This document shows positions 18,043-27,209 of a stretch of 64,000 nucleotides of DNA, piece after piece. The position numbers were made by a program, and so were the translations under genes. Numbering within the stretch: position 1 is the stretch's first letter; each line of letters begins with the position of its first letter. This DNA comes from Sphingomonas glacialis. Lineage in GTDB: Bacteria; Pseudomonadota; Alphaproteobacteria; Sphingomonadales; Sphingomonadaceae. The stretch covers positions 62,001 to 126,000 of the forward strand of contig NZ_BNAQ01000003.1 in the NCBI RefSeq assembly GCF_014653575.1, written 5' to 3'. The notes under the pieces are model-generated. The model was not told the origin of the DNA. It saw only the letters and a program-made list of their open reading frames with translations, and did not search any database.

Positions 18043-18669
18043 CTACGCTTTTGCGTTCAGCACAATCGGCGGGTCGTCGGGCGTCCACGGGGCGAAACGC
18101 TGCATCGTCTGCTCGAACAGAGGCGACGCGACATGCCGCGCGAGCCACTCCTGCACTCGCGCGATGGGCTGCGCGGCGAACCAGTTAGCGTCCACCGCGG
18201 CGAACTGTCGGACGAACGGGAAGATCGCGATGTCGCTCAAAGTGCGCTGCGGGCCGCACAGATGGTCGCTGTCCGACAGTCGCGCATCGAGCTGCCCCAG
18301 CATCGCCAGCCCGGCGTCGCGATTTGCGATCGGATCGGCTTCGTGGCGCTCGGGATATTTGTAGCGGTCGAGATGGTGCTTGAAGTGGGTGTCGAACGTC
18401 TCGACCAGCGCCGCGTCATACCCTGCCAGCCACCGCTCCGGGTCGTTCCGCCCGAGCGCCCACAGCATGATCTCGAGGCTCTCGTCGATCACGCGCCCGT
18501 CGGCGCACACCAATACCGGCACCGTGCCCTTCGGCGACGCCGCCAGCATCGCCGCGGGCTTGTCGCGCAGCACGATCTCGCGAAGCTCGAACGGCTCCCC
18601 GCTGGCCAGCAACGCCAGCCGCGCCCGCATCGCATAGGGGCAGCGGCGGAAGCTGTAGAGCAGTGTCAC
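18043..18669 (-). CDS. Glutathione S-transferase family protein
   Basis: 208 residues with a thioredoxin-fold N-terminal half starting LLYSFRRCPYAMRARLAL, where the CPYA cysteine is the likely catalytic residue of omega/beta-like GSTs, then GTVPVL and DESLEIMLWAL. The C-terminal helical half contains TLSDIAIFPFVRQF. A GTG start is chosen because it overlaps the RNase H stop (GTGA) and gives the family's normal N-terminus. It is the last gene of an Hsp70-RNase H-GST run and may act in thiol detoxification or repair. Confidence 0.88.
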   Translation of the reverse strand: MTLLYSFRRCPYAMRARLALLASGEPFELREIVLRDKPAAMLAASPKGTVPVLVCADGRVIDESLEIMLWALGRNDPERWLAGYDAALVETFDTHFKHHLDRYKYPERHEADPIANRDAGLAMLGQLDARLSDSDHLCGPQRTLSDIAIFPFVRQFAAVDANWFAAQPIARVQEWLARHVASPLFEQTMQRFAPWTPDDPPIVLNAKA

Positions 18670-19046
18670 CGCGCCCGCGCGCGCTCCAGCGCGATCCCGG
18701 CAAGGTTCTGCGTACGCTTGATGTAGCGCAGATTGGGCATCGCGCCGTCGGCGAACAGCGCGCGGAACGCCGCGAGATGCGGGACGCTGTCGCCGCGGCA
18801 CTTGGTGCGGCCATTGGCCATGTCGATCACCGCGACCGAATCGCCGAGCAAGACGAAGTCGGTGAGGCCAAGCGCCTGTGCCCCCTTCAGCGCCGCGATC
18901 AGCGCGAGCCATTCCGAATCCATGCTCGAGCCTATGCCCGCGTCGAGCTCGGCATGCGCCACGCCGGCGATGACATAGGCATATTCCATCTTGCCCGGAT
19001 TGGGGCGGCAACCGCCGTCGAAATAGACTTTTACCCGGTCGGTCAT
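18666..19046 (-). CDS. RNase HI-like protein
   Basis: 126 residues with the RNase H fold. YFDGGCRPNPG carries the first catalytic Asp, SEWLALIAAL the Glu, and LLGDSVAVIDMANG the second Asp, so the acidic core is intact. It is shorter than E. coli RnhA (155) and lacks the basic handle. It should cut RNA in RNA-DNA hybrids. AAAGGA precedes the ATG by 8 bases. It lies 13 bases after the Hsp70 gene and overlaps the GST start. Confidence 0.82.
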   Translation of the reverse strand: MTDRVKVYFDGGCRPNPGKMEYAYVIAGVAHAELDAGIGSSMDSEWLALIAALKGAQALGLTDFVLLGDSVAVIDMANGRTKCRGDSVPHLAAFRALFADGAMPNLRYIKRTQNLAGIALERARAR

Positions 19047-19059
19047 CGTAGCATCCTTT

Positions 19060-20367
19060 TCATGCCGCCCACGCGGCCAGATCATCCTGCTGACCGATCA
19101 AGGCCAGCCCGTGCGCGATCGAGGTCAGTTCACCGCCCGTCGCGATCCGCTCCTCGCCGAAGCGTTCGTCGAACAGCCGACGAATGCGCGGGGTGAGCGA
19201 GGTACCGCCGGTCAGGAAGACGCGGTCGATCGCGCTCGCCGGCGTTGCCGCCGTCGCCAGCGCGCGGTCGACCGCGTCGCCGATCCGCGCGATGTCGGGC
19301 GCGATCCACGTCTCGAACTCGGCGCGCGTGACATCGGCCTCGACCGTCAGCCCCGCACCGGCAAAGTGGAAATGCGCGTCCTCGCTGCTCGACAGCGCGC
19401 GCTTCACTTGCCCGACCGCGTCGTACAATTGATAGCCGAGCTCCTGCTCGATCACCGCGATCATCCGCGTGATCGCATCCGGCTCGACCGCGTTGCGGCG
19501 CAATTTGTCGAGTTCGGCGAGCGTGCGGCGGTTGCGCATCAGCGCGAGCTGCGACCAGTCGCTGAAATCGTTGAAATAGCCCCCCGGAATATCGAGCACC
19601 TTGCCCATCGAGCGATACGACCCGCCCTTGCCGAGCAACGGCATGACGAGATGATCGACGATCCGATAGTCGAAGCGGTCGCCCGCAATCCCGACGCCCG
19701 CCGCGCCGAGCGGGGTACAGCGCCGCGCCGCGCCGGGTGCCGCAATGTGGACCACCGAGAAATCGCTCGTCCCGCCGCCGAAATCGGCGACGAGGATCGT
19801 CGCCGGGTCGCTGATCCGCGACGCATAGCTGAACGCCGCGCCGATCGGCTCATAGACGTAATGGATCTCGGCACCGAGCCCGGCGAACATCGCGTCATAG
19901 CGCGTCCGTGCGAGCGTCTCGTTCGGGCGACTGCCCGCAAACTCGACCGGCCGTCCCACCACGACGCGCGCCGCCTGTCCGTCGAGCGCACCGCCGGCGC
20001 GTGCAGCGAGCTTGGCGAGGAACAGCTGGCCGAGCTCCTCGAAGCGCAAGCGGCGTTCGAACACGTTGGCGAATTCGAAGCTCGCGCTCGCCACCACCGA
20101 CTTGAACGATTGCAGGAAGCGGCTGTCCTGCGGGAATTCGAGATATTCGCGGATCGCCCATGGCCCGGCATCGGCGGCGAGCCCGCTCGGCACGCCGGGA
20201 TGGCGCCCGTCGTCTTCCCAGAAGCACAAGGCCGAGCGGAAGACGGGGTTGCGCGCGTCGGGCACATCGAGCGCGACAAGTTCGGCGGCATTATCCTGCG
20301 ACAGCGCGACCACCGAGTTGGTGGTGCCAAAATCGAGGCCGATCGCGGTGGGGGAAGATATGGACAT
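19060..20367 (-). CDS. Hsp70 family ATPase (YegD-like), no substrate-binding domain
   Basis: 435 residues, only the ATPase half of an Hsp70: phosphate 1 motif IGLDFGTTNSVVAL, phosphate 2 ILVADFGGGTSDFSVV, and adenosine motif VFLTGGTSLTPRIRRLF. DnaK has about 640 residues with a peptide-binding domain and lid; these are missing here, as in E. coli YegD. The role is unknown; a chaperone-like or actin-like ATPase function is possible. The ATG at 20367 is taken because the upstream extension looks non-coding. It is the first gene of a three-gene run. Confidence 0.88.
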   Translation of the reverse strand: MSISSPTAIGLDFGTTNSVVALSQDNAAELVALDVPDARNPVFRSALCFWEDDGRHPGVPSGLAADAGPWAIREYLEFPQDSRFLQSFKSVVASASFEFANVFERRLRFEELGQLFLAKLAARAGGALDGQAARVVVGRPVEFAGSRPNETLARTRYDAMFAGLGAEIHYVYEPIGAAFSYASRISDPATILVADFGGGTSDFSVVHIAAPGAARRCTPLGAAGVGIAGDRFDYRIVDHLVMPLLGKGGSYRSMGKVLDIPGGYFNDFSDWSQLALMRNRRTLAELDKLRRNAVEPDAITRMIAVIEQELGYQLYDAVGQVKRALSSSEDAHFHFAGAGLTVEADVTRAEFETWIAPDIARIGDAVDRALATAATPASAIDRVFLTGGTSLTPRIRRLFDERFGEERIATGGELTSIAHGLALIGQQDDLAAWAA

Positions 20368-20681
20368 GACGCGAGGCGCTCTAGTCGCAAAGTCCGGGCG
20401 GCGCAAAACTCCGGCAAGAGGTGCGACTCGCACAGATCAGACATCAGCAACGCCGATGCGCGCACGAGAGCAGCGCATGACAAGACGCCGCTGTGTGACA
20501 AGTTAGCCGCACTTGGGTAAATACGTAAATAATCGTTTCCCGAAAAGCGCGCGTAAGATCCGGTACAGTGGCGCGCGTGCGCCGCATTTTACGCGACGTA
20601 ACGATCCCGCGCGGCGGCGCCATCGATCGAAGCGCGGTTTATGACGCGAAAATGATATTTTGGTAATACGCCGGTTGCAGC

Positions 20682-20694
20682 GAATGTAACATTC
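20682..20694. promoter_or_regulatory. Inverted repeat upstream of the second TonB receptor
   Basis: GAATGTAACATTC is a 13-base inverted repeat with 6-base arms, about 70 bases before the receptor ATG. It lies in the 396-base gap 20368-20763, which is unusually AT-rich around 20510-20700 compared with its surroundings. It could be a regulator site; no regulator is identified. The rest of the gap holds the receptor's AGGGGA Shine-Dalgarno and no gene I can support. Confidence 0.4.
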
Positions 20695-20763
20695 CTGACC
20701 CAATCGAGCGCTAGCCGAGCCGGACCGGGGCTAAACGGCCCGACTGGTTCAGGGGATATCACA

Positions 20764-23445
20764 ATGATCGTTCGTTCGGGCTTCCGCCTGCAGCTGCTCA
20801 TGGGCGGCGCGCTAATCGCTCTCACCGCTTCGCCAGCCCTGGCGCAGACCGCTCCGGCCACCGACGCCGCGGCCACCGCACCGGTCGCCGACACGCAGGC
20901 GACGACGCCCGCCGCAGCTCCCGAAGAGCAGGGCGCCGGCATCGGCGACATCGTCGTCACCGCGACCCGTCGTGAAACCAACCTGCAGAAGACGCCGATC
21001 TCGATCAGCGTGCTCAGCGCACAGGGCATCGCTGATCGCCACGTGCTCAGCCTGTTCAACCTCGCCGACGGCTCGATCCCGTCGCTCCGCGTCGCGACCT
21101 TCGAAGCGCGCCAGTCGGCGCTGACGATCGGTATCCGCGGTATCGTCCCCTACGATCAGAACCAGACCGCGCGCGACGGCGGCGTCGGCGTCTATATCGA
21201 CGGCGTCGCGCTGGGTAAGACCCAGGGCCTGAACGCTGCGCTGTTCGACATCGAGCGCATCGAAGTGCTGAAGGGTCCGCAGGGCACGCTGTTCGGCCGC
21301 AACACCGAAGGCGGCGCGCTGTCGCTCGTCTCGAAGGCCCCGACCGGCGTGTTCGACGCGCGCGTCACCGCTGGCATCGGCAATTACGGCGCCCGCAACA
21401 CCGACCTGCACCTCGACCTGCCGAGCTTCTACAACATCTCGCTCAAGTTCGACGGCGTGTATCAGCATCAGGATCCGACGGTGAAGAACCGGCTCCAGGG
21501 TGCGACCGGCTGGAATTATTACGACCGCAAGGGCGGCCGCGTCGCAGCCCGCTGGCAGCCGATCGACGGCTTCACCGCTGACCTCGCTTATGATTATGCG
21601 AAGGACGAGAACAGCCCGAACTTCAGCCAGCTGCTCAACTACAACCCCGGCAAATATGCGGTCGGCTCCTACACCAACGGCGCGACCGGCGTCCTTGGCA
21701 CCTCGCTGTTCGTGCCCGGCACCGGCACCGCTTGCGGCGGCACGATCACCGCAGCGCAGTCGGCTGCCGGGCGCCCGATCTGCGTCGCGCCCAAGGCGCC
21801 GCTCGTCGGCGTCCATCCCGAGCGCCAGTACATCTCCGATGTCGGCGTCCCGCAGCAGCCGAGCGTCGACATCACGCACGGCTTCTCGGCCAATCTGAAG
21901 TACAAGCTCGCACCGTGGATCGAGTTGCGCTCGATCACCGCATGGCGCGGCGTCAAGACCGATCAGTGGGACAACTCCGGTGGTCCAGAGCGCAGCTCGT
22001 TCTCGCCGTTCGTCGTCAACACCGCGAACCCGACCGCGATCAACACGACCGGCACGTTCAGCCGCTACAGCCTCTCGTTCCTCAAGCAGAACCAATTCAG
22101 CCAGGAATTCCAGGCGGTCGGCAGCGTACCGCAGTTCGACTATGTCGTCGGCGCGTATTACTACACCGAACAGGCGAGCGAATATGCCGCCACCCCGCTG
22201 ACCAACCAGTGGAACGCCGATGGCACCGCCTATACGATCCGCAGCCCGATCCCGGGCAATTCGAGCGCGATCACGGGGGCGAACTCAGGCCTTCAGCGCT
22301 ATGATGCATCGTGCAACAACACGCTGGCGGCCACCGCACCGCAATTCGCCAACAGCTGCCAGTTCATCACGCGCGCCAGCGCCGCGACCGACCACAACTA
22401 TTCGGTGTTCGGCAATCTGACCTTCTCGCCCGAGGCGCTCGGCAACGTGCTGCACATCACGGCAGGCGGTCGCTGGACCAAGGACGACCGTCACGGCAGC
22501 CTCTACGTCATCAACAACCGGACCGATCTTGCCGGTGCGACCGGCGTCGTTGCACCGTTCGGCTTCAAGAACAGCATCAGCCGCTTCGACCCGATGTTCA
22601 ACATCGCGTTCGACGCGACGCGCGACATCCACTTCTACGCAAAATATGCGACCGGCTTCCGCGCCGGTGGTGCGAACGACCGCTCGCTGCAGTTCAACGC
22701 CTTCGGTCCGGAAGCGGTCAAGTCGTACGAAATCGGCGCCAAGGCCGACTTCTGGGATCACCGCGCGCGCCTCAACGTCGCAGGCTACATCATGGATCGT
22801 AGCAACACGCAGTTCGACTTCGACTATTTCGACACCAACGGCTCGAGCCCGACCAACGGCGCGCATATCGAGCAGACCACCAATGCCGGAAAATCGAAGA
22901 TCCGCGGCGTCGAAATCGACCTGACGGTGAAGCCGATCCCGCAGCTGACGCTGACCGGTTCGTATGCCTACACCTATTGGAAGGCACCTTCGGCCGTGAA
23001 CCCGCTGACGCCAGGTGCGCCGCCGCAGCAGCTCTACATCGTCTACACGCCGAAGAATGCGGCCTCCGCCGCGCTCGACTATGTGCTTCCGGTCAATATC
23101 GGGGATGCCAGCGTCCGTCTTCACCTCGACGGCAACTATTCGAGCAGCCAGTACAGCTTCCAGCTCGAGAGCACCAAGACCGACGCCAGCTTTGTGATGA
23201 ACGGGCGCCTCGCGCTCGCCGACATCGCGGTGAACGACCATAACAAGGTCACCGTCTCGGTCTGGGCGCGCAACCTGCTCGACACGACCTACGTCTATCG
23301 TCGCTCGTCGGCGAACTCGACGCCGGTGCAGAACTACAGCGCGACCGGTGCGCTGATTTCGACCGCATACGGCGGCATCCTCGGCGACTATGGCAATTTC
23401 AACGCGCCGCGCACCTACGGCTTCGAACTCTCCGCCAAGTTCTGA
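20764..23445 (+). CDS. TonB-dependent receptor (siderophore/nutrient type)
   Basis: 893 residues with a signal peptide ending near SPALAQ, a TonB box DIVVTATRRE, a plug with LFNLADGSIPSLRVATF and RIEVLKGPQGTLFGRNTEGGAL, and a barrel ending FELSAKF. AGGGGA lies 8 bases before the ATG. This branch is common in sphingomonads for iron complexes and many organic substrates, so no substrate is assigned. It has its own upstream region and a clear terminator, making it a single-gene unit. The orphan response regulator just downstream on the other strand could regulate it. Confidence 0.92.
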   Translation: MIVRSGFRLQLLMGGALIALTASPALAQTAPATDAAATAPVADTQATTPAAAPEEQGAGIGDIVVTATRRETNLQKTPISISVLSAQGIADRHVLSLFNLADGSIPSLRVATFEARQSALTIGIRGIVPYDQNQTARDGGVGVYIDGVALGKTQGLNAALFDIERIEVLKGPQGTLFGRNTEGGALSLVSKAPTGVFDARVTAGIGNYGARNTDLHLDLPSFYNISLKFDGVYQHQDPTVKNRLQGATGWNYYDRKGGRVAARWQPIDGFTADLAYDYAKDENSPNFSQLLNYNPGKYAVGSYTNGATGVLGTSLFVPGTGTACGGTITAAQSAAGRPICVAPKAPLVGVHPERQYISDVGVPQQPSVDITHGFSANLKYKLAPWIELRSITAWRGVKTDQWDNSGGPERSSFSPFVVNTANPTAINTTGTFSRYSLSFLKQNQFSQEFQAVGSVPQFDYVVGAYYYTEQASEYAATPLTNQWNADGTAYTIRSPIPGNSSAITGANSGLQRYDASCNNTLAATAPQFANSCQFITRASAATDHNYSVFGNLTFSPEALGNVLHITAGGRWTKDDRHGSLYVINNRTDLAGATGVVAPFGFKNSISRFDPMFNIAFDATRDIHFYAKYATGFRAGGANDRSLQFNAFGPEAVKSYEIGAKADFWDHRARLNVAGYIMDRSNTQFDFDYFDTNGSSPTNGAHIEQTTNAGKSKIRGVEIDLTVKPIPQLTLTGSYAYTYWKAPSAVNPLTPGAPPQQLYIVYTPKNAASAALDYVLPVNIGDASVRLHLDGNYSSSQYSFQLESTKTDASFVMNGRLALADIAVNDHNKVTVSVWARNLLDTTYVYRRSSANSTPVQNYSATGALISTAYGGILGDYGNFNAPRTYGFELSAKF

Positions 23446-23467
23446 TCACTCGGGATTAGGCGGGAAG

Positions 23468-23504
23468 ACCCGGTCCGAGCATCGCTCGGGCCGGGTTTTT
23501 CTTT
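23468..23504 (+). terminator. Rho-independent terminator after the second TonB receptor
   Basis: ACCCGGTCCGAG (23468-23479) pairs with CTCGGGCCGGGT (23485-23496), one G-U pair, 5-base loop, followed by TTTTCTTT. It ends the receptor transcript 23 bases after its stop and before the convergent regulator gene. Confidence 0.9.
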
Positions 23505-23515
23505 GCCTGCGCGGT

Positions 23516-24193
23516 TCAGCCGTGGTCGACCAGCATATAGCCGACGCCGCGGATCGTCTCGATCGGGTCTGGCTCGCCGGCTGCATTCAAATGCCCGCGC
23601 AAGCGCCGGATGTAGGATTCGACGACATTGGTCGCGGGCTCGCCGTCGTAGCGCCACACGTTGCGATAGAACATCGCGCGCGTGACGATCGCATTCTTGT
23701 TGCGGATCAGCTCGCACAGCATTTGGAACTCGAGCTTGGGCAAAGCCAGCACACGCCCGCCGCGTTGTGCGCGATACTTGATTTCGTTCACTTCGATGTC
23801 GCCGGCGCGCATCACGCCGTGCCCCCCGCTGCGCGTCGCCCGCCGCAGGATCGCGCGCAACCGCGCCTCGATCTCGACCGCGGCGATCGGCTTGACGAGA
23901 TAGTCGTCGGCGCCGGCATCGAGCCCGGCGAGCCGGTCGGGCAAATCGCCATGCACGCTCAGCAGCACGATCGGCAGATCGAGCCCGCGCTCGCGCAGCG
24001 TACGCGTGATCTCGACCCCGCCGACATAGGGCAGCACCAGTTCGAGCAGCACCGCGTCGAACGTTTCCTGCGTTGCCCGCGCGAGCGCGGTCCGGCCATC
24101 GCCGACGATCACGACCTCGTGCGCCAGCGCCCCGAGATCGCTCGCGAGCTGGCGCGGCGCGCGCGCATCGTCATCGGCAATCAGGAGACGCAC
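23516..24193 (-). CDS. OmpR/PhoB-type response regulator with Glu at the phospho-acceptor site
   Basis: 225 residues: a receiver domain (1-115) and a winged-helix DNA-binding domain (about 130-222, ending IETIRGVGYMLV). The acidic pair D7-D8 and the lysine of DDYLVKP are present, but the residue that should be the phosphorylated Asp is Glu (E51 in DAVLLELVLP, codon GAA). Glu at this place often mimics phosphorylation, so the protein may be always active or controlled by other means. GTG is chosen because GGGAG lies upstream and the domain starts at once. No histidine kinase is adjacent. Confidence 0.88.
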   Translation of the reverse strand: MRLLIADDDARAPRQLASDLGALAHEVVIVGDGRTALARATQETFDAVLLELVLPYVGGVEITRTLRERGLDLPIVLLSVHGDLPDRLAGLDAGADDYLVKPIAAVEIEARLRAILRRATRSGGHGVMRAGDIEVNEIKYRAQRGGRVLALPKLEFQMLCELIRNKNAIVTRAMFYRNVWRYDGEPATNVVESYIRRLRGHLNAAGEPDPIETIRGVGYMLVDHG

Positions 24194-24334
24194 CGCTAGA
24201 CTCCCGCGCGAGGGTTCGTTTCTGCCCAGCGACCATAACCGAACCGCGCCGCATTGCACGGGCGGCGTAGCGCGACCGCGCGAGCTGATCCAGGTGATTG
24301 ACCCGTTTCCGTCCCCCCGCTACGCGCCTTCCTG

Positions 24335-24550
24335 CGACAGGTTCCCCGGCGATGGGGATGAAAAGGGAACGGGAAAACCCCGGCTGCCCCTGCAACTGTA
24401 AGCGGCGAGTTGCCCGGCCATTTGCCATTGGGACCTTCGGGTCCTGAGAAGGCGGCCGGAACGACGGTGACCCGTGAGCCAGGAGACCTGCCCGTCGCAG
24501 TCGTCTTTCGACCGGCCAGGGTGCGCCGAGCGAACGGGGAAGACCCCGCG
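24335..24550 (+). promoter_or_regulatory. Cobalamin riboswitch controlling btuB and downstream genes
   Basis: The leader holds the conserved elements of the AdoCbl riboswitch in order: GGTTCC near 24340, GATGAAAAGGGAAC (24355-24368), the CCCCTGCAACTGTAAGCGG core (about 24388-24406), and the B12 box GCCAGGAGACCTGCC (24478-24492). It ends about 100 bases before the btuB ATG. Binding of adenosylcobalamin should lower expression of btuB and the coupled genes after it. The remainder of the 24194-24646 gap shows no gene. Confidence 0.93.
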
Positions 24551-24646
24551 TGACGACATCGCCGACCTGCGTCGTGCAGGCGGGATGGTTCGCGCCCTCC
24601 CCCTTGCGCGCTTCAGGTCTCCGACTGTCTACAAGCGGGGACTGCC

Positions 24647-26641
24647 ATGAAACGATTCCACCCATCGACCTCGGGCCTGCTACTCGGCCTGCTGATCGCG
24701 ACGCCGGCCTTCGCCGACACGCCGCCACGCCCCGACGATACCCAGCAAGCGCCACGCCCCGATGCGGCGAGCGACATTCCGACCGACGCGAGCGCCGACA
24801 TCGTCGTCACGGCAACGCGCGTGCCGACCGCGATCGAGCGTGTCGCAGCCTCGGTCACCGTGCTCGACAAGGCTGCGATTGATCGCAGCCAGGACATCGG
24901 CGTCACCGAGCTCCTGGTGCGCACGCCCGGCGTCAGCATGTCGCGCAACGGCGGCTATGGTACCAATACCTCGCTGCGCATCCGCGGCGCCGAGACCGAC
25001 CAGACCGTCGTCGTCATTGACGGGGTCAAGCTCAACGATCCCTCGTCACCCGGCGGCGGCTATAATTTCGCCAACCTCCTCACCGGCGACGCGAGCCGGA
25101 TCGAAGTGCTGCGCGGGCCGCAATCGATCCTGTGGGGCAGCCAGGCGATCGGCGGCGTCGTCAACATCGTCACCGCGCTGCCGCAAAAGCCGATCGAGGG
25201 GAGCTTCGACGTCGAGGCGGGATCGCGCGAGACGGTCAGCGCACGCGCGGCGATCGGCGGCAAGGCCGGGCCGCTGACCTTCCGCATCGGCGCGCAGAGC
25301 TTCACCACCGCCGGCATCTCCGCCATCGCGCCGGCGTTCGGCGGCACCGAGACCGACGGCTATACCAACCAGAGCGTCACCGGACGCGCCGAACTCAAGC
25401 TCGCCGACGGGATCAGCGCCGACGTCCGCGGCTATTATGCGCGGGGTCGCGTCGAGCTCGATGGCTTTGCCGGCGATTCGGCGGACTTTTCGATCGATAC
25501 GCAATTCGTCGGCTATGCCGGGCTCAACGTCGATCTGTTCGGCGGGCGGCTGCGCAATCGCGTCGCCTATGGCTATACCGATATCCAGCGTGACAATTAC
25601 AGCCCCGAGCTGCCGCAACCGCTGACCTTCGACGCGAACGGCCGCAACTCGCGGCTCGAATATCAAGGCAGCCTCGGCATCGCGACCGGCTGGGACGCGG
25701 TGTTCGGCGTCGAACACGAGGTTTCGCGCTTCCGCACCGTATCGCCCGACGGCACGCTCGGCACGCCGATCCCGGCGCCCGACAGGGCCCGCGCCGCACT
25801 GACCGGCGTCTATGCCAAGCTCACCGCGACGGTGGTCGACGGGCTGACGCTCAGCGGCGGGGTGCGCAACGACGATCATAGCCGCTTCGGCAGCAAGACG
25901 CTGTTCGAGGCGGGCGCGGTGTGGGCGCTGCGCAGCGGCACGACGCTGCGCGCGAGCTATGGCGAGGGCTTCAAGGCACCGACGCTGTACCAGCTCTTTT
26001 CCGAATACGGGAACCAGACGCTCCGGCCCGAACAGGCCAAGGGCTGGGAAGCCGGCGTCGAACAGCGGCTGCTGGGTGGCGCACTGACGCTCGGCGGCAG
26101 CTATTTCGAGCGCCGCTCGACCAACCTGATCACTTTTGCCAGCTGCCCTGACGTTCCGACGACGGCGGTGTGCTTTCAGCCCGGCACGACGATTGCGCGC
26201 TTTGGCTATTACGCCAACGTGTCGCGCGCCTTCGCCCGCGGCGTCGAGGCGCAAGGCGCGCTGCGGCTCGGGAAGCGCCTGCTGATCGACGGCAATTACA
26301 CCTATTCGCTCTCGGAAGACCGGTCACCGGGCGCGACCTATGGCCTGCAGCTCGCACGGCGCCCGCGCAACGCCGCGAACGGATCGGCGACCTATACGCT
26401 GCCGAGCGGGATTTCGGGCGGCGTCGCGGTCCGTTGGTCGGGCGAAACCTTCAACGACGCGGCGCACTTCACGCGGCTTGCCCCCTACACGCTGGTCGAT
26501 TTGCGTGCCGAGCTGCCGGTCACCCAGCATGTCGCGCTGTTCGGGCGGATCGAGAACCTGTTCGATGCGCAGTATCAGACGATCTATCGCTACGGCACGC
26601 TTGGCCGCAGCGTCTATGCCGGCTTCCGTGGCCGGTTTTGA
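24647..26641 (+). CDS. btuB: Vitamin B12 TonB-dependent receptor BtuB
   Basis: 664 residues, slightly longer than E. coli BtuB (614). It has a signal peptide ending TPAFA, a TonB box DIVVTATRVP, and a plug with LRIRGAETDQTVVVIDGVKL, RIEVLRGPQSILWGSQAIGG and VVNIVT. It ends in a 22-strand barrel with terminal Phe. It brings cobalamin and cobinamides through the outer membrane. The riboswitch directly upstream and the cob genes downstream support the assignment. No btuFCD transporter is present in the window. Confidence 0.93.
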   Translation: MKRFHPSTSGLLLGLLIATPAFADTPPRPDDTQQAPRPDAASDIPTDASADIVVTATRVPTAIERVAASVTVLDKAAIDRSQDIGVTELLVRTPGVSMSRNGGYGTNTSLRIRGAETDQTVVVIDGVKLNDPSSPGGGYNFANLLTGDASRIEVLRGPQSILWGSQAIGGVVNIVTALPQKPIEGSFDVEAGSRETVSARAAIGGKAGPLTFRIGAQSFTTAGISAIAPAFGGTETDGYTNQSVTGRAELKLADGISADVRGYYARGRVELDGFAGDSADFSIDTQFVGYAGLNVDLFGGRLRNRVAYGYTDIQRDNYSPELPQPLTFDANGRNSRLEYQGSLGIATGWDAVFGVEHEVSRFRTVSPDGTLGTPIPAPDRARAALTGVYAKLTATVVDGLTLSGGVRNDDHSRFGSKTLFEAGAVWALRSGTTLRASYGEGFKAPTLYQLFSEYGNQTLRPEQAKGWEAGVEQRLLGGALTLGGSYFERRSTNLITFASCPDVPTTAVCFQPGTTIARFGYYANVSRAFARGVEAQGALRLGKRLLIDGNYTYSLSEDRSPGATYGLQLARRPRNAANGSATYTLPSGISGGVAVRWSGETFNDAAHFTRLAPYTLVDLRAELPVTQHVALFGRIENLFDAQYQTIYRYGTLGRSVYAGFRGRF

Positions 26642-26654
26642 GGGGGGAAAGCCG

Positions 26655-27209
26655 ATGACCACCGACCTTCACGCGCGTCAGGCCGATCTGCTGTGGATCC
26701 TGCTCTTTACCATCGCGAGCACGCTCACCACGCTGATCTTCGCTTGCGCCACGCCCTTTCCCGCGCTCGCAGCCTTGGCGGCGGTGCATCTCGATCGCCG
26801 TGACGGCGTGCTGCTGATGGTTGCCGCCTGGGCGGTGAGCCAGGCGGTCGGGTTCTGCGTGCTGGGCTATCCGTGGGACGCCGCGACCGCGCTGACCGGC
26901 GTCGCGATCGGCACCGCTGCGGTGGCGGGCGCGATCGTATCGAGCCTCGTCGATAACCGCGTTCCGGCGCGCTCGACCGTCGCGCGGCTCGCGATCGCCT
27001 ATGTCGCGGCCTTCGCCGTGTTCAAGCTGGCGATCCTGCTCTGGGCCCCGGTGATCGGCCATGCCGATGTCGCGCTGTCGCTGCCGATCCTGCAGCGCCA
27101 GTTCGTGCGCTACGCCGCGATCCTCGCCGGCTTCTACGCGCTCTACCGCCTGCTGACCGCGGCGGGCGTGCCAGCCCCAGCGGCCGCGCCGCAGCCGGTG
27201 ACGGCATGA
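26655..27209 (+). CDS. Unknown integral membrane protein in the B12 operon
   Basis: 184 residues with five or six hydrophobic segments (about 12-40, 50-72, 77-97, 108-134, 147-168) and short loops. The size and shape resemble ECF-transporter substrate-binding (S) components, several of which are known in B12 regulons, but I see no diagnostic motif. It starts 14 bases after btuB behind GGGGGGAAA and overlaps the DUF1636 gene by 4 bases, so it is under the riboswitch. A role in corrinoid or precursor passage through the inner membrane is a guess from context. Confidence 0.6.
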   Translation: MTTDLHARQADLLWILLFTIASTLTTLIFACATPFPALAALAAVHLDRRDGVLLMVAAWAVSQAVGFCVLGYPWDAATALTGVAIGTAAVAGAIVSSLVDNRVPARSTVARLAIAYVAAFAVFKLAILLWAPVIGHADVALSLPILQRQFVRYAAILAGFYALYRLLTAAGVPAPAAAPQPVTA

